From contig NMRB01000305.1 in assembly GCA_002633025.1 (NCBI GenBank), positions 351,615-415,614 on the forward strand: a DNA stretch of 64,000 nt. Direction: 5' to 3'. Shown here in pieces: positions 22,312-32,699 of the stretch (position 1 is the stretch's first letter; each line of letters starts with the position of its first letter). The stretch is from Notospermus geniculatus (Eukaryota > Nemertea > Pilidiophora > Heteronemertea > Lineidae). Made by a program: the position numbers and the translations under genes. A model generated the notes under the pieces. It was not told the origin of the DNA, ran no database searches, and was given only the letters and a program-made list of their open reading frames with translations.

Positions 22312-23489
22312 TCAACACCCCGGATGACTGCCTGCTTTATGAAGATATTGAGCATACGAGGCAAATGCTTCATCACCGAACAATTTCCAGTTTTTCCCCA
22401 TCAATTTGTCCATCCTTATCCTGAAGTACATTTCTGGATCTTCGGCATAGTCTATATCAAACAGCACCTCATTTTCTACCACGGCGATCTCCTTCAGCTG
22501 TTTTGATTCAGCCATTTCTAAAAGAGCTGAGCTTGATACTGCTACTTGACTGATAAACTTTACCAGGAGAGGACAACGAGACAACAAGTACATGAATGTC
22601 ACACACTGATCAAGGTTATCGTCATACGGCATAAAACTCCATTCTGTTGCCAGATGAGCAAACACTTCCAGGCGACTGCCGTAATGATGAGCGATTGCCA
22701 CGAATAGATCATGAGTAACTCTATTACACATGCTATCTAAAACAACAGTTCTGACAAGATTATTGGTGATCAAGTCCCCAGCACGGAGTGTCCTTCCTTG
22801 AAAAATGTAATGAACTTTCAACCTTGGGTGTTTCGAAGCGAGCTCCTCCCAGTGGATACTTTCTCGTTCACTAAACTCTTCATTCAAAGTAGCACCATTG
22901 TTCACAAGATAGAGATTCTGCAATTTCTTCGAGCACAACTGATCAATAATACTCGAGTTTAGAGACTGGATTTCTGTCTTCAAGAAATGTAGATTGTCGA
23001 AGTAGGTCAGCGTGTGAATCGGCTGTGAGAAGTCATATGCGTGGGAGAATTCTAGTACTCTCACTTTCTGTATGACCGAGCAGCTGAGGTCTTTTGAAAG
23101 ACAGATAAAAAGTTCATTCATTCCAACAGATTTATCTAATGCTAAGTAATCCAAACCAAAGAGAGAAATAGAACGGAGACAACGGCTCTGATTTACAATC
23201 TTTGTAAGGATGTCAACATACTGATGCAGAACTTCAACTAAATTGAAGCCAAAACAGATTGGATGGTGAAGTGCCATTGTTTTGAGATTGCAACAATGTT
23301 CAGAAACTGCCTCGAGTAGGTGCAGCCCATTGTCGTACAGATCATAGTAGTTCAACACAATCTTACAATGTTGGAAATATCTGCCAAAATTCCGAATGCA
23401 GAGACAAAGTTCCTGATGCCAGAGAAACATCTGACCACGGTCCGTGATTGTTGTGGTGTTTTCAAAGAATGACCAAGCATCTGGTGATG
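22312..23489 (-). pseudogene. Truncated second copy of the F-box gene, probably the other haplotype
   Basis: This copy matches the C-terminal part of the intact F-box gene (23699-25105) at roughly 99 percent, with mostly silent differences. It lacks the F-box end because it stops at the N at 23490. It is open throughout, so it does not look like a decayed paralogue. The flanking non-coding sequence is duplicated too, back to about 21730. The simplest reading is the end of one haplotype contig overlapping the start of the next. A genuine recent tandem duplication is the alternative. Confidence 0.75.
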
Positions 23490-23490
23490 N
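23490..23490. other. Single N, contig join between overlapping copies
   Basis: Sequence just right of the N (TAAAAAAAACGTACATGTAC) corresponds to sequence near 21730-21749, and everything up to the N is repeated again on its right up to about 24877. This is what an unmerged overlap of about 1.4 kb between two contigs would produce. Confidence 0.8.
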
Positions 23491-23698
23491 TAAAAAAAAC
23501 GTACATGTACACTGTACACAGCAGGCCATACTGATTGTATTTTTAGTTTTATCATATCGGCCCAAGGGTTGTAAAAAATACGATATTGCACACTTTCTTT
23601 GAAGCATAAAAGCCAATTTCTGAGCTCATGATTCTCCAGTCACAACAAATGAAATCTTTAAAGCCATTTTGCTACACAGCCATCATTTTTATCAATGA

Positions 23699-25105
23699 TC
23701 AACATCCCGGATGACTGCCTGCTTTATGAAGATATTGAGCATACGAGGCAAATGCTTCATCACCGAACAATTTCCAGTTTTTCCCCATCAATTTGTCCAT
23801 CCTTATCCTGAAGTACATTTCTGGATCTTCGGCATAGTCTATATCGAACAGCACCTCATTTTCTACCACGGCAATCTCCTTCAGCTGTTTTGATTCAGCC
23901 ATCTCTAATAGAGCTGAGCTTGATACTGCTACTTGGCTGATAAACTTTACCAGGAGAGGACAACGAGACAACAAGTACATGAATGTCACACACTGATCAA
24001 GGTTATCGTCATACGGCATAAAACTCCATTCTGTTGCCAGATGAGCAAACACTTCCAGGCGACTGCCATAATGATGAGCGATTGCCACGAATAGATCATG
24101 GGTAACTCTATTACACATGCTATCTAAAACAACAGTTCTGACAAGATTATTGGTGATCAAGTCCCCAGCACGGAGTGTCCTTCCTTGAAAAATGTAATGA
24201 ACTTTCAACCTTGGGTGTTTCGAAGCGAGCTCCTCCCAGTGGATACTTTCTCGTTCACTAAACTCTTCATTCAAAGTAGCACCATTGTTCACAAGATAGA
24301 GATTCTGCAATTTCTTCGAGCATAACTGATCAATAATACTCGAGTTTAGAGACTGGATTTCTGTCTTCAAGAAATGTAGATTGTCGAAGTAGGTCAGCGT
24401 GTGAATCGGCTGTGAGAAGTCATATGCGTGGGAGAATTCTAGTACTCTCACTTTCTGTATGACCGAGCAGCTGAGGTCTTTTGAAAGACAGATAAAAAGT
24501 TCATTCATTCCAACAGATTTATCTAATGCTAAGTAATCCAAACCAAAGAGAGAAATAGAACGGAGACAACGGCTCTGATTTACAATCTTTGTAAGGATGT
24601 CAACATACTGATGCAGAACTTCAACTAAATTGAAGCCAAAACAGATTGGATGGTGAAGTGCCATTGTTTTGAGATTGCAACAATGTTCAGAAACTGCCTC
24701 GAGTAGGTGCAGCCCATTGTCGTACAGATCATAGTAGTTCAACACAATCTTACAATGTTGGAAATATCTGCCAAAATTCCGAATGCAGAGACAAAGTTCC
24801 TGATGCCAGAGAAACATCTGACCACGGTCCGTGATTGTTGTGGTGTTTTCAAAGAATGACCAAGCATCTGGTGATGACAACTCATCCTCCCAACTTGGTA
24901 AGTATTTGACAACTTCTAACTTGTCTTTCCACGGCAGAAAGGAAAGAATTCTGGCAATGATAACGGATGGGAGATTTACAAGGTTGATTGGATGGTCTGC
25001 CGGGCTCTCCCCACTCCCGGTAGCACAAGAGAAATTCATCTGGTTTGTCTCAGAAACAGCATACTTCTCTTCTCGCATGGAATCCAAAAACTGAACATCA
25101 GGCAT
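23699..25105 (-). CDS. F-box protein with leucine-rich-like C-terminus (FBXO33/FBXO39-like)
   Basis: One coding exon of 468 codons starts at ATG (reverse complement of 25103-25105). A good acceptor (TTTTTATAG) lies 28 bp upstream, ending the exon at 25132, so at least one 5' UTR exon exists. Residues about 41-75 form an F-box: INLVNLPSVIIARILSFLPW then KDKLEVVKYLPSWEDE. F-boxes bind SKP1 in SCF ubiquitin ligases. The rest has irregular leucine-rich helices and strands (FGRYFQHCKIVLNYYDLYDN, LRSISLFGLDYLALDKS, TLTYFDNLHFLKTEIQSLNS) ending in a CPLLVKF repeat. This layout resembles FBXO39/FBXO33, which recognise substrates through the C-terminal repeats. The exact orthologue and substrate are unknown. 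Confidence 0.75.
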   Translation of the reverse strand: MPDVQFLDSMREEKYAVSETNQMNFSCATGSGESPADHPINLVNLPSVIIARILSFLPWKDKLEVVKYLPSWEDELSSPDAWSFFENTTTITDRGQMFLWHQELCLCIRNFGRYFQHCKIVLNYYDLYDNGLHLLEAVSEHCCNLKTMALHHPICFGFNLVEVLHQYVDILTKIVNQSRCLRSISLFGLDYLALDKSVGMNELFICLSKDLSCSVIQKVRVLEFSHAYDFSQPIHTLTYFDNLHFLKTEIQSLNSSIIDQLCSKKLQNLYLVNNGATLNEEFSERESIHWEELASKHPRLKVHYIFQGRTLRAGDLITNNLVRTVVLDSMCNRVTHDLFVAIAHHYGSRLEVFAHLATEWSFMPYDDNLDQCVTFMYLLSRCPLLVKFISQVAVSSSALLEMAESKQLKEIAVVENEVLFDIDYAEDPEMYFRIRMDKLMGKNWKLFGDEAFASYAQYLHKAGSHPGC

Positions 25106-25263
25106 GAGGCAGCGTTGGTGGTCAAATTGAACCTATAAAAACACACAAAACAAAGAAAATTGTAATTTAATTAATAGAGGCCTAGGCCTACTGAATTGTG
25201 TACGTGTGTAGGCCTGCAGTGTCCACGCTACGCTAAGGCCTAGGGCCTAGCCTATGCTATGGC

Positions 25264-26104
25264 TATAATGTTTGTTGGCCCCCTTTGGCCTCCGCCCTAT
25301 GTTGTTGTTCAAATAAAGTAAACCTATTACAATGTATTCCACAAGATGATACAAAGCCTAGGCCTAGCTACATCATTGTACGGTACACTGACAGTACATT
25401 CTCATTAATATAGGCCTAAGGCCTACGTGTACATCAGTTCCATGCAATGCACAGCACAGCTGATGCATGATGATGATGATGATGCGTCTGTCCATGGAAG
25501 TAATACTTCCATGGTATTGGTCTGTCAAATACACAGTCTACACCATCACGCTGGGCCGTGAAATCACGCTACAGCGTGAAAACCTTCTGTGGAAACCAAA
25601 TTTTTACACACAGAATTGTGTACAAATTCAGCATTGAAAAAAAAATTAAAATTCTTCCTTAATATNTGTTGCAAAAAATACATCGCCTAGGCCTAGGTAC
25701 CCAAAAGCAGAATCATTTTTCAAATGTCTTAAAATGGATCTAAAATGACATTTTTAATCCCCTCTAATTGCATTTAGACGCTTGTGGACGGTAATAAACG
25801 CTTGTGGTCTGTTGTGGACGGTTGTGGTCTGTTGTGGACAGTTGTGGTCGGTAATTAGTGTGACCGGGCTATAATGTTTGTTGGCCCCCTTTGGCCTCCG
25901 CCCTATGTTGTTGTTCAAATAAAGTAAACCTAGGCCTATTACAATGTATTACACAAGATGATACAAAGCCTAGGCCTAGCTACATCATTGTACGGTACAC
26001 TGACAGTACATTCTCATTAATATAGGCCTAAGGCCTACGTGTACATCAGTTCCATGCAATGCACAGCACAGCTGATGCATGATGATGATGATGATGCGTC
26101 TGTC
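25264..26104. repeat. Duplicated 230 bp block on either side of an N
   Basis: 25264-25494 (starting TATAATGTTTGTTGGCCCCC, ending in a GATGATGAT run) recurs at 25870-26104 with about 97 percent identity. The N at 25666 lies between. The flanks differ: the left copy is followed by a small palindrome (CCATGGAAGTAATACTTCCA), and the right copy is preceded by a TTGTGGACGGTTGTGG minisatellite (25780-25860). It is another probable haplotype overlap, with extra insertions. Confidence 0.7.
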
Positions 26105-26607
26105 AATACATGGACACACACATTGGCTTACTTTCTCCTTTATCAGCGAAACGTATTGCATTAACAACAGTTCATCACGTCAAATGTCATCTAACGTTCA
26201 TTTATTACGACCTGTACACGAAGACGAGTCAGAAGGTTTAGCAGTTCCCGTAACATTTTATCTTCACATTTTGATTTTCGGAATGAAAGTTGGCAAAATC
26301 ATGAAATGTTTAGTTTCCAGTCCCGCCGCCAGTTGGCAAGTACACTACAGACCCAGTATTAAAATGACAAAAATAATGGAATATTGTGAATAAAAGAAAA
26401 AATTCAAACAGATTAGGCCTAACCGATATTTTTCATAGAATTGTGTACTTATCATACAAAGATACAGCATACAGTTAGTGATATATTTTGATGATGATGA
26501 TGATGACTGATCTGCTGATGGCCACGGATTACCATTGAGCTTTTACTTACTGCGCATGCTCAGTTCAATGACCTTGCGGTGATTTCCGGTTGCAGAAACC
26601 CTCCAAA

Positions 26608-26656
26608 ATGTTAACAAAACTACCTATTTTGGCCAGAAATGGCGTACATATTTCAA
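26608..26656 (+). CDS. Candidate first exon encoding a mitochondrial presequence
   Basis: An ATG at 26608 opens MLTKLPILARNGVHIS, followed by a consensus donor (AAGTGAGT). The peptide is short, basic, hydrophobic and lacks acids, as mitochondrial targeting sequences do. The promoter-like sequence just upstream contains CTGCGCATGCTCAG, close to the NRF-1 site found at many respiratory genes. The phase (1) allows joining to the exon at about 30519, which has no good upstream ATG of its own. I propose it is exon 1 of the gene ending at 32320. Confidence 0.4.
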
Positions 26657-27144
26657 GTGAGTAGGAATTTTATGATGACCATCTTATCTCGTTTTGCCTG
26701 AATTGCTGTGCGAATGTCTGTGTCGATGAAATAAAGTGCTGCAACTGCATCTGCACTGTCAGTGTCATGACTGTGCAAGTGGTGATGTGCATGCATGCAT
26801 GTGTGTGTACTTGTGTGATGCACAGTACATGAGTAGGCCTATGCATATCATGCTCCACTTACTGACTGGTAGGCATGTTTGCAACACGATTGAAAAATAT
26901 CTGCTTAACTTGGCATCAGGACTGTGTCTCTAGGTGTTTTCACCGGTACCGGTATGCTAATGCCGAATGGGGTGCTGGTGAACATGGTTAAAAGTGGTGG
27001 TGTCTTTTAACTTTTAGTTCTGACCTGTTGACGTCATGACTTTCTTTGTCCGACATTGACGTGACATGACAATTGACATACGGTAGCGGGTAGGCCCTAC
27101 CGGTAGGCCTAGCCTACATCACATGACGGTCATGACATTGTCAT

Positions 27145-27297
27145 AGACCCCTTGCGCTTGTCCGTACAGGGTGTAAACAATAGCCTCGCCCCAGGCGAAA
27201 ATGCAGAGAATGTGCAGTGAGCCGTTGTACATCGTTCGTGTTTTCACCTGGGGCGAGGCTATTGTTTACACCCTGGACGGACAAGCGCAAGGGGTCT
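27145..27297. mobile_element. 153 bp foldback MITE with AT target duplication
   Basis: Arms of about 50 bp (AGACCCCTTGCGCTTGTCCG... and ...CGGACAAGCGCAAGGGGTCT) are nearly perfect inverted repeats. The second copy of this locus (about 29420-29440) reads GACATTGTCATTGTCATGAT without the element. Filled and empty sites together imply a 2 bp AT duplication. Confidence 0.88.
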
Positions 27298-27701
27298 ATT
27301 GTCATGATGTCCTTACCTTGAAGAATTGAATAATGATGATTGAAATGCAGAGACGGGACGGCAAGGTGAGCAATGATGGCTCATCACTCAATGTGAAACT
27401 TCGAAATCAAAATCGGGACATGAGTAGTCAGGGCAGGGGTACGGTAGGCCTACGCCTAAGCCTAGGGCAAGGCGTAATCAGGTAGGCCTATCGGTGAAAT
27501 GAACGTCATCAGGACGGGAGGTTCCTCAAGTTATCACCTGGCGGCAGCACTATGACTAAGCCTCCCTAGACCTAATAACTTCTCACTCATTTCACAACTG
27601 CGTTTTTGTATTTCTGTGTAGGTATTTTGTTTTTGTATTTTTAGCCCGCTTGGCCGCAAGGCCCAGCAGGGCTTATGCTGTGGTTGGGGTCATTGAGTGG
27701 T

Positions 27702-28523
27702 CAGGCCTCTCAATTACATAACAGTCTATACAACCTCAATGTTTATCCCCTATTTTGGGCTCACCATCCAGTGGAACCGAGGACCGAAGACCCAAGAAGT
27801 AAGGGTCGAAGGACCACTCAGGGAGCGCGAGGGGGAGCCCCCTTTCCCAGAGAAATTGTTAATACTGGCATCTCAGTGAGATTTTAATAAATGTGAAAAA
27901 CTCCAGGTAAACATTAATGATCTGTAAATTGCCATCTTCAACCACCAAGGGTTAAATAGGCCTATCAGTCCTGTGCAGGAAAGAAAAGTGAGTCTGGCTC
28001 TGGGTCTGGGCCTTTGATAATTCACAAGTTTGCACCAACTGTATCAGGTGCCACCTCAGCTACACCACAAGTAGTAGTGGACACTGACATCAAAGCTTTG
28101 TCAGAGATCAAAAGCAAACAGTAGGCTGCAAGTGTTTATGACCGTCAATCATTCGATTCATGCTGAGGGTGATGATGATTGTTTCACACGTGGCTGATAC
28201 TAGTTTGGTATGACACTGGAGGTCAATGTATGATGAATCACCACCAACTTCAGGTGAGACAGAGTTCCGTTTTGACGATGTCTGGATTTGTGCTGAACGA
28301 AAATTTTAGTTTGTTTTCAAAGATTTCTGGAAATAATCTGTGGGTTTAACTTGTGGAATTAAGTTCTACATGTACTTTTCAAACATTCTCCTTTGTCATC
28401 AGCTAAAGGTATTTGGGGCTCTCAGAGGACATTTGGGCTCGTTTTTATCAGTGTCTGTTTTGGGCTCATGGTAAATTCTATACGACGTTAAACGTCGTAG
28501 GGAGCATGTAATTGAGAGGCCTG
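27702..28523. mobile_element. 822 bp element with CAGGCCTCTCAATTACA ends
   Basis: Left end CAGGCCTCTCAATTACAT and right end ATGTAATTGAGAGGCCTG are perfect inverted repeats. It interrupts a longer repeat that starts at 27643 (AGCCCGCTTGGC) and resumes at about 28524 (GTGGTGGTCTGTCGTG). It shares termini with 20202-20571. No transposase domain is recognisable in the interior, which includes TTTGGGCTC words and a small ACGACGTTAAACGTCGT palindrome. Confidence 0.75.
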
Positions 28524-29041
28524 GTGGTGGTCTGTCGTGCGTTAGTCCGTACGGCGGTACGTCCGTACGTCCGTAAACTTTGGTTTGTTAGCGCTCTAGC
28601 GCCTTTATTTTTCGAGGAATCTTTTCGAGGAATCTTTTCGAGGAATCTTTTTGGTCCTTGGTGGGTGTATATATGGGCCTAAGATCTAGGTCGAGTTCGA
28701 TTTTGAGTGCGGTTGGATTCCTACTTTGGCCTCCAGGGGGCGTTTTGTGAAAAATTTCAAAGGGCTATAATTTGATAATGGTTCAAGCTATCGTTTTGAA
28801 ACTTTGTACACATTCACCTCTAGGTTATAGCAACTTACAGACAGAATTTCGGTGAAATCTGAATCTTGACTTTGCCACTAGGGGGCCAAAACCAAAATCA
28901 CTAAAAGTGCTATTTCTCCCTCACCAAGAGATGGATCTTTGTCAAATTTTTATCATGGGTATATCTAATGAGAATACATAAGATAATACTTGAGTTTTTA
29001 AATTTGACCTACTTTGGAAGGTCACAGGGGTCAAAGTTTTC

Positions 29042-29150
29042 NGTGGACGTTCTGACCAATGACCTGTGGACGTTGTGACCAACGTCCCGTGGACGTTGTG
29101 ACCGAAGTGCGGCGTGGACGTTTCGACCAATGGACGTTCTGACCGGTAAC
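29042..29150. repeat. N join followed by a GTGGACGTTCTGACC minisatellite
   Basis: After the N come about five degenerate units of roughly 23 bp built on GTGGACGTTNTGACCAA. The minisatellite stands at the start of the new contig, directly before the repeated block at 29149. Confidence 0.75.
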
Positions 29151-29579
29151 CACTGGTAGGCATGTGTTTGCAACACGATTGAAAAATATCTGCTTAACTT
29201 GGCATCAGGACTGTGTCTCTAGGAGTTTTCACCGGTACCGGTATGCTAATGCCGAATGGGGTGCTGGTGAACATGGTTAAAAGTGGTGGTGTCTTTTAAC
29301 TTTTAGTTCTGACCTGTTGACGTCATGACTTTCTTTGTCCGACATTGACGTGACATGACAATTGACATACGGTAGCGGGTAGGCCCTACCGGTAGGCCTA
29401 GCCTACATCACATGACGGTCATGACATTGTCATTGTCATGATGTCCTTACCTTGAAGAATTGAATAATGATGATTGAAATGCAGAGACGGGACGGCAAGG
29501 TGAGCAATGATGGCTCATCAGTCACTCAATGTGAAACTTCGAAATCAAAATCGGGACATGAGTAGTCAGGGCAGGGGTA

Positions 29580-30400
29580 CGGTGGTCTGTCGTGTGTTAG
29601 TCCGTACGGCGGTACGTCCGTACGTCCGTAAACTTTGGTTTGTTAGCGCTCTAGCGCCTTTATTTTTCGAGGAATCTTTTCGAGGAATCTTTTTGAGGAA
29701 TCTTTTCGAGGAATCTTTTTGGTCCTTGGTGGGTGTATATATGGGCCTAAGATCTAGGTCGAGTTCGATTTTGAGTGCGGGTGGATTCCTACTTTGGCCT
29801 CCAGGGGGCGTTTTGTGAAAAATTTCAAAGGGCTATAATTTGATAATGGTTCAAGCTATCGTTTTGAAACTTTGTACACATTCACCTCTAGGTTATAGCA
29901 ACTTACAGACAGAATTTCGGTGAAATCTGATTCTTGACTTTGCCACTAGGGGGCCAAAACCAAAATCACTAAAAGTGCTATTTCTCCCTCACCAAGAGAT
30001 GGATCTTTGTCAAATTTTTATCATGGGTATATCTAATGAGAATACATAAGATAATACTTGAGTTTTTAAATTTGACCTACTTTGGAAGGTCACAGGGGTC
30101 AAAGTTTTCTGAAATTACGAAATTGGCTCTTTTTGTAATGGCTTGACCGATTGCTTTGAAACTTCGCACATACATGTATTGAGGTCATCTCTGATAGAAC
30201 CTGGGCATTGATTAGGCCCGAGGCCCCCCATGTGCCACCCAGATCATGGGGCCAAAACCCAAAACAAAAAGTGTTGTTTCTCCCTAACGAAGTGATGGAT
30301 CTTCATCAAATTTCTATTAAGGGTAAATGGGATACATAACATAATACTGCTCCTAGCCAAGCGGGCACAGTGCCATTGGCACTATTTTTGAATATAGGCT
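29580..30400 (+). repeat. Long interspersed repeat with CCGTACGTCCGTA start and GCCAAGCGGGC end
   Basis: This repeat includes short tandem units (TTTTTCGAGGAATC), then long stretches such as GAAACTTTGTACACATTCAC and CACTAGGGGGCCAAAACC, and ends with GCCAAGCGGGCACAGTGCCA. The other copy (27643-29041) starts with the inverse word AGCCCGCTTGGC. Open frames inside (for example about 29507-29818) are chance frames of the repeat. Confidence 0.6.
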
Positions 30401-30518
30401 ATACCAAATCTTCCAATATTCTAAATTATTTAGGCCTAGCCAAGCGAAGGGTAAGTGGACCAAGGGCTAGTCGTAGTAGTACCTAGTAGTACTAGTAGGC
30501 CTACATGTAGCGGACTGG

Positions 30519-32320
30519 TAGACGTATTGAAGGCTGGTAAGGAAGGTATGTCTAATGTCGCTGGGCCAATTTCTACTTCTTCAGGGACAGCTATCCGCTG
30601 CATGGGTGGTGCCACCCCGTCACATTGGAAACCTGATCATGTAATTGATCAAGAAAACAATGTCACCATGGATAATCTTCCTGTCCCAAAAGGATCATGG
30701 CAAGAAAATTACAACAAACGGAATGCCAGGTGGAATATGCATATTGCTGCTGCTAGTGTGTTTTTGGCAGTAACTGTTGGAGTTGTAAGTATTTCATGAA
30801 CAAGGAACAACTGGTGGAACAGAGTATGTTTTAGGGTAATGATTACCTCATTTTGATATGGTTGTCTTATTTTGATCACAATGCCTATGATGTGCATGTC
30901 ACTTCACCATTTGTTTGATGGAAGATAGGCCTAGTCATGCATGAGGTTATCTGGAAAAGAGTCAGTTACAGCACCCTTCAACGGTCATGACTGTAGAAGA
31001 ACACATTGCAAGATTTTAGAAATATGGCTGTACATTGATAATGAGCAAATTGAATAAATGTGTTGTCAGCATGTCAGCTTCTGCTTTGGTCAGCCTCCCA
31101 GGTGCCTGTACATTTCATTTATTCTGCATCTGCTTTTGGTTGCTGTAATATGGCAGTGCGGCATTTCTACATGTATGTGTATTATATTAGTTATCTTAGT
31201 TATCTTAGTTATTATATTAGTTATTTTCGACCCCGGTTGGGGTCGAAAATTCGCAAACACTCTGGAAATTGCCTTTTTATTTATCATCGTTATCTTACAT
31301 ACATATGTATAAGACCTGTGAAGATAGGCCAAAAGCATGTTTGATCTGAATGAGAAGAAGCATGTACATTTTCCTTTCTTAATTCTGCTTAATTCAATTT
31401 TGTGTTGAATCTTTAGGCCTTGGGAATATATCCTACATTTTCTTGCTTTGGACATGGACTCTGTAATTGCAATACCCACGGACAGAGATCCTGCTGTACA
31501 TGGATGGTGCTTCCTCTCCTTGAAGCCCTTGCTTGGTGTTAATTGCATTTCCTGCTTTTATCCTTGCTCTCTTTAGATGGCCAAAGCAAACTGTTTCCAG
31601 CTCCACGATATGCCAGACTACAAGAAGATCAAAATCACCAATTATTGATTGCTGCTGCGTCCTAATATGCTTGGCTTCGGGTATTGTTGCTGTATGTAAA
31701 CTGTCGCGGACTCCCGCCAAATCCTTCTCTGTTCATGTTTTGCCCTTCTAATTCTGTGGCAATTTCTTAACTTTACGTAACTTTTCATTGTTCTCTGTGT
31801 TCCTAATTATTTTGATTGTTGTCTTGGCTAATCTCCTTCCTTTACAAATGCCACTTTTAACCACAACAGCAGAGAATGAACTTCTGTTTCTTAATTGAAG
31901 TGTTCTGTTCAGATTCCTTCATCATTGGAACAAATTATTAATATTCATATTGTTGATAATATTAATTGTTGGAAATGAAAATTATTGACAGTTCAGGTAG
32001 CAGAGGTGTTCCTGGAATTGAGATCTTGAAGATGAATGTGATGGTTGATGAATTGACTCAGCAGTTGGAAAGAATGGATCCGCTGAATTATCATAATCGA
32101 TCGATTCATGATTTAAGTCTACCTTCATTTCAACTCAATCAAAAGCGACAATTTCAAGTATTACTTGAAATTGTCGCTGGAGCCAATCTGAACGTTTTCT
32201 CGCTTCATTTTCATTGGAACTTAAAATACTGTTATCTCTTGTTTTCAGATGCACAAGTTTGAATGTTTCTACCTACACGGCGAACCAGACTACAACAAAA
32301 TCAAGATCACCAACTATTAA
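30519..32320 (+). CDS. Small mitochondrial inner-membrane protein (prag01-like), two alternative last exons
   Basis: The main exon ends at 30784 with a GTAAGT donor. It encodes a Ser/Gly-rich leader, then TMDNLPVPKGSWQENYNKRN, ARWNMHIAAAS and a single membrane span (VFLAVTVGV). The LPVPxGSWxExxxxxxxxxN signature resembles the deltamethrin-resistance prag01 family of small respiratory-chain-associated proteins. I recall this from family knowledge and it is not certain. Two in-frame terminal exons follow: 31577-31648 and 32249-32320. Each has 23 codons plus a stop, and both end IKITNY after a PDY. An AATAAA at about 32671 serves the second. The left edge near 30519 assumes the weak acceptor GGTAG joined to the exon at 26608-26656. 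Otherwise translation could begin at the ATG of MSNVAGP near 30548. Confidence 0.55.
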
Positions 32321-32699
32321 CTTCTCACTTGATGATAGCAAATTCATAACCTCACCGTTGCCATATCCTAGACATTGATTTTGTGTGGCAGACTACATGT
32401 ACCAGGATTTATGTAGATGTATTAATGAGCATTTCAGAGTTGACGTAGTATGCACTGTTTTCTCTTCAATATTGTCAGAATTGTGTGAATTGGCGATAGA
32501 TACAGCAGTAAAGAGTAAAATCTTTTACATGTGGACTTGTTTGTCTTGACAGTTTTCCTCTATCGATGCCTGTTATTGTAATGCTATACTCATAATCGCT
32601 AGTCAACTGCAGGCTTCAATCATTCACTACATGTACTTCCAAACTCATTGAGCCTGGATTGGTACTTATAATAAAGATCAATAAGTGTTAGTGTGTACT

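Larger units (their letters stand above)
26868..29041. repeat. Left copy of a duplicated locus (haplotype A)
   Basis: 26868-27442 matches 29149-29580, and 28524-29041 matches about 29580-30110. In this copy the two parts are separated by about 1.08 kb that includes an 822 bp inverted-repeat element (27702-28523). In the right copy they are contiguous. The N at 29042 separates the copies. Confidence 0.75.

Noticed and set aside
22312-25105. True tandem F-box paralogues
   Set aside because: Homology starts and ends exactly at the N, differences are about 1 percent and mostly silent, and flanking non-coding DNA is equally similar. An unmerged haplotype overlap explains all of this.
29507-29818. 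103-codon frame with an apparent FEESF repeat
   Set aside because: It lies in a dispersed repeat. The motif comes from a 14-15 bp tandem unit (TTTTTCGAGGAATC) and is interrupted in the other copy.
32148-32180. microRNA hairpin between the alternative exons
   Set aside because: The stem is only about 16 bp (AGCGACAATTTCAAGT), too short for a miRNA precursor.
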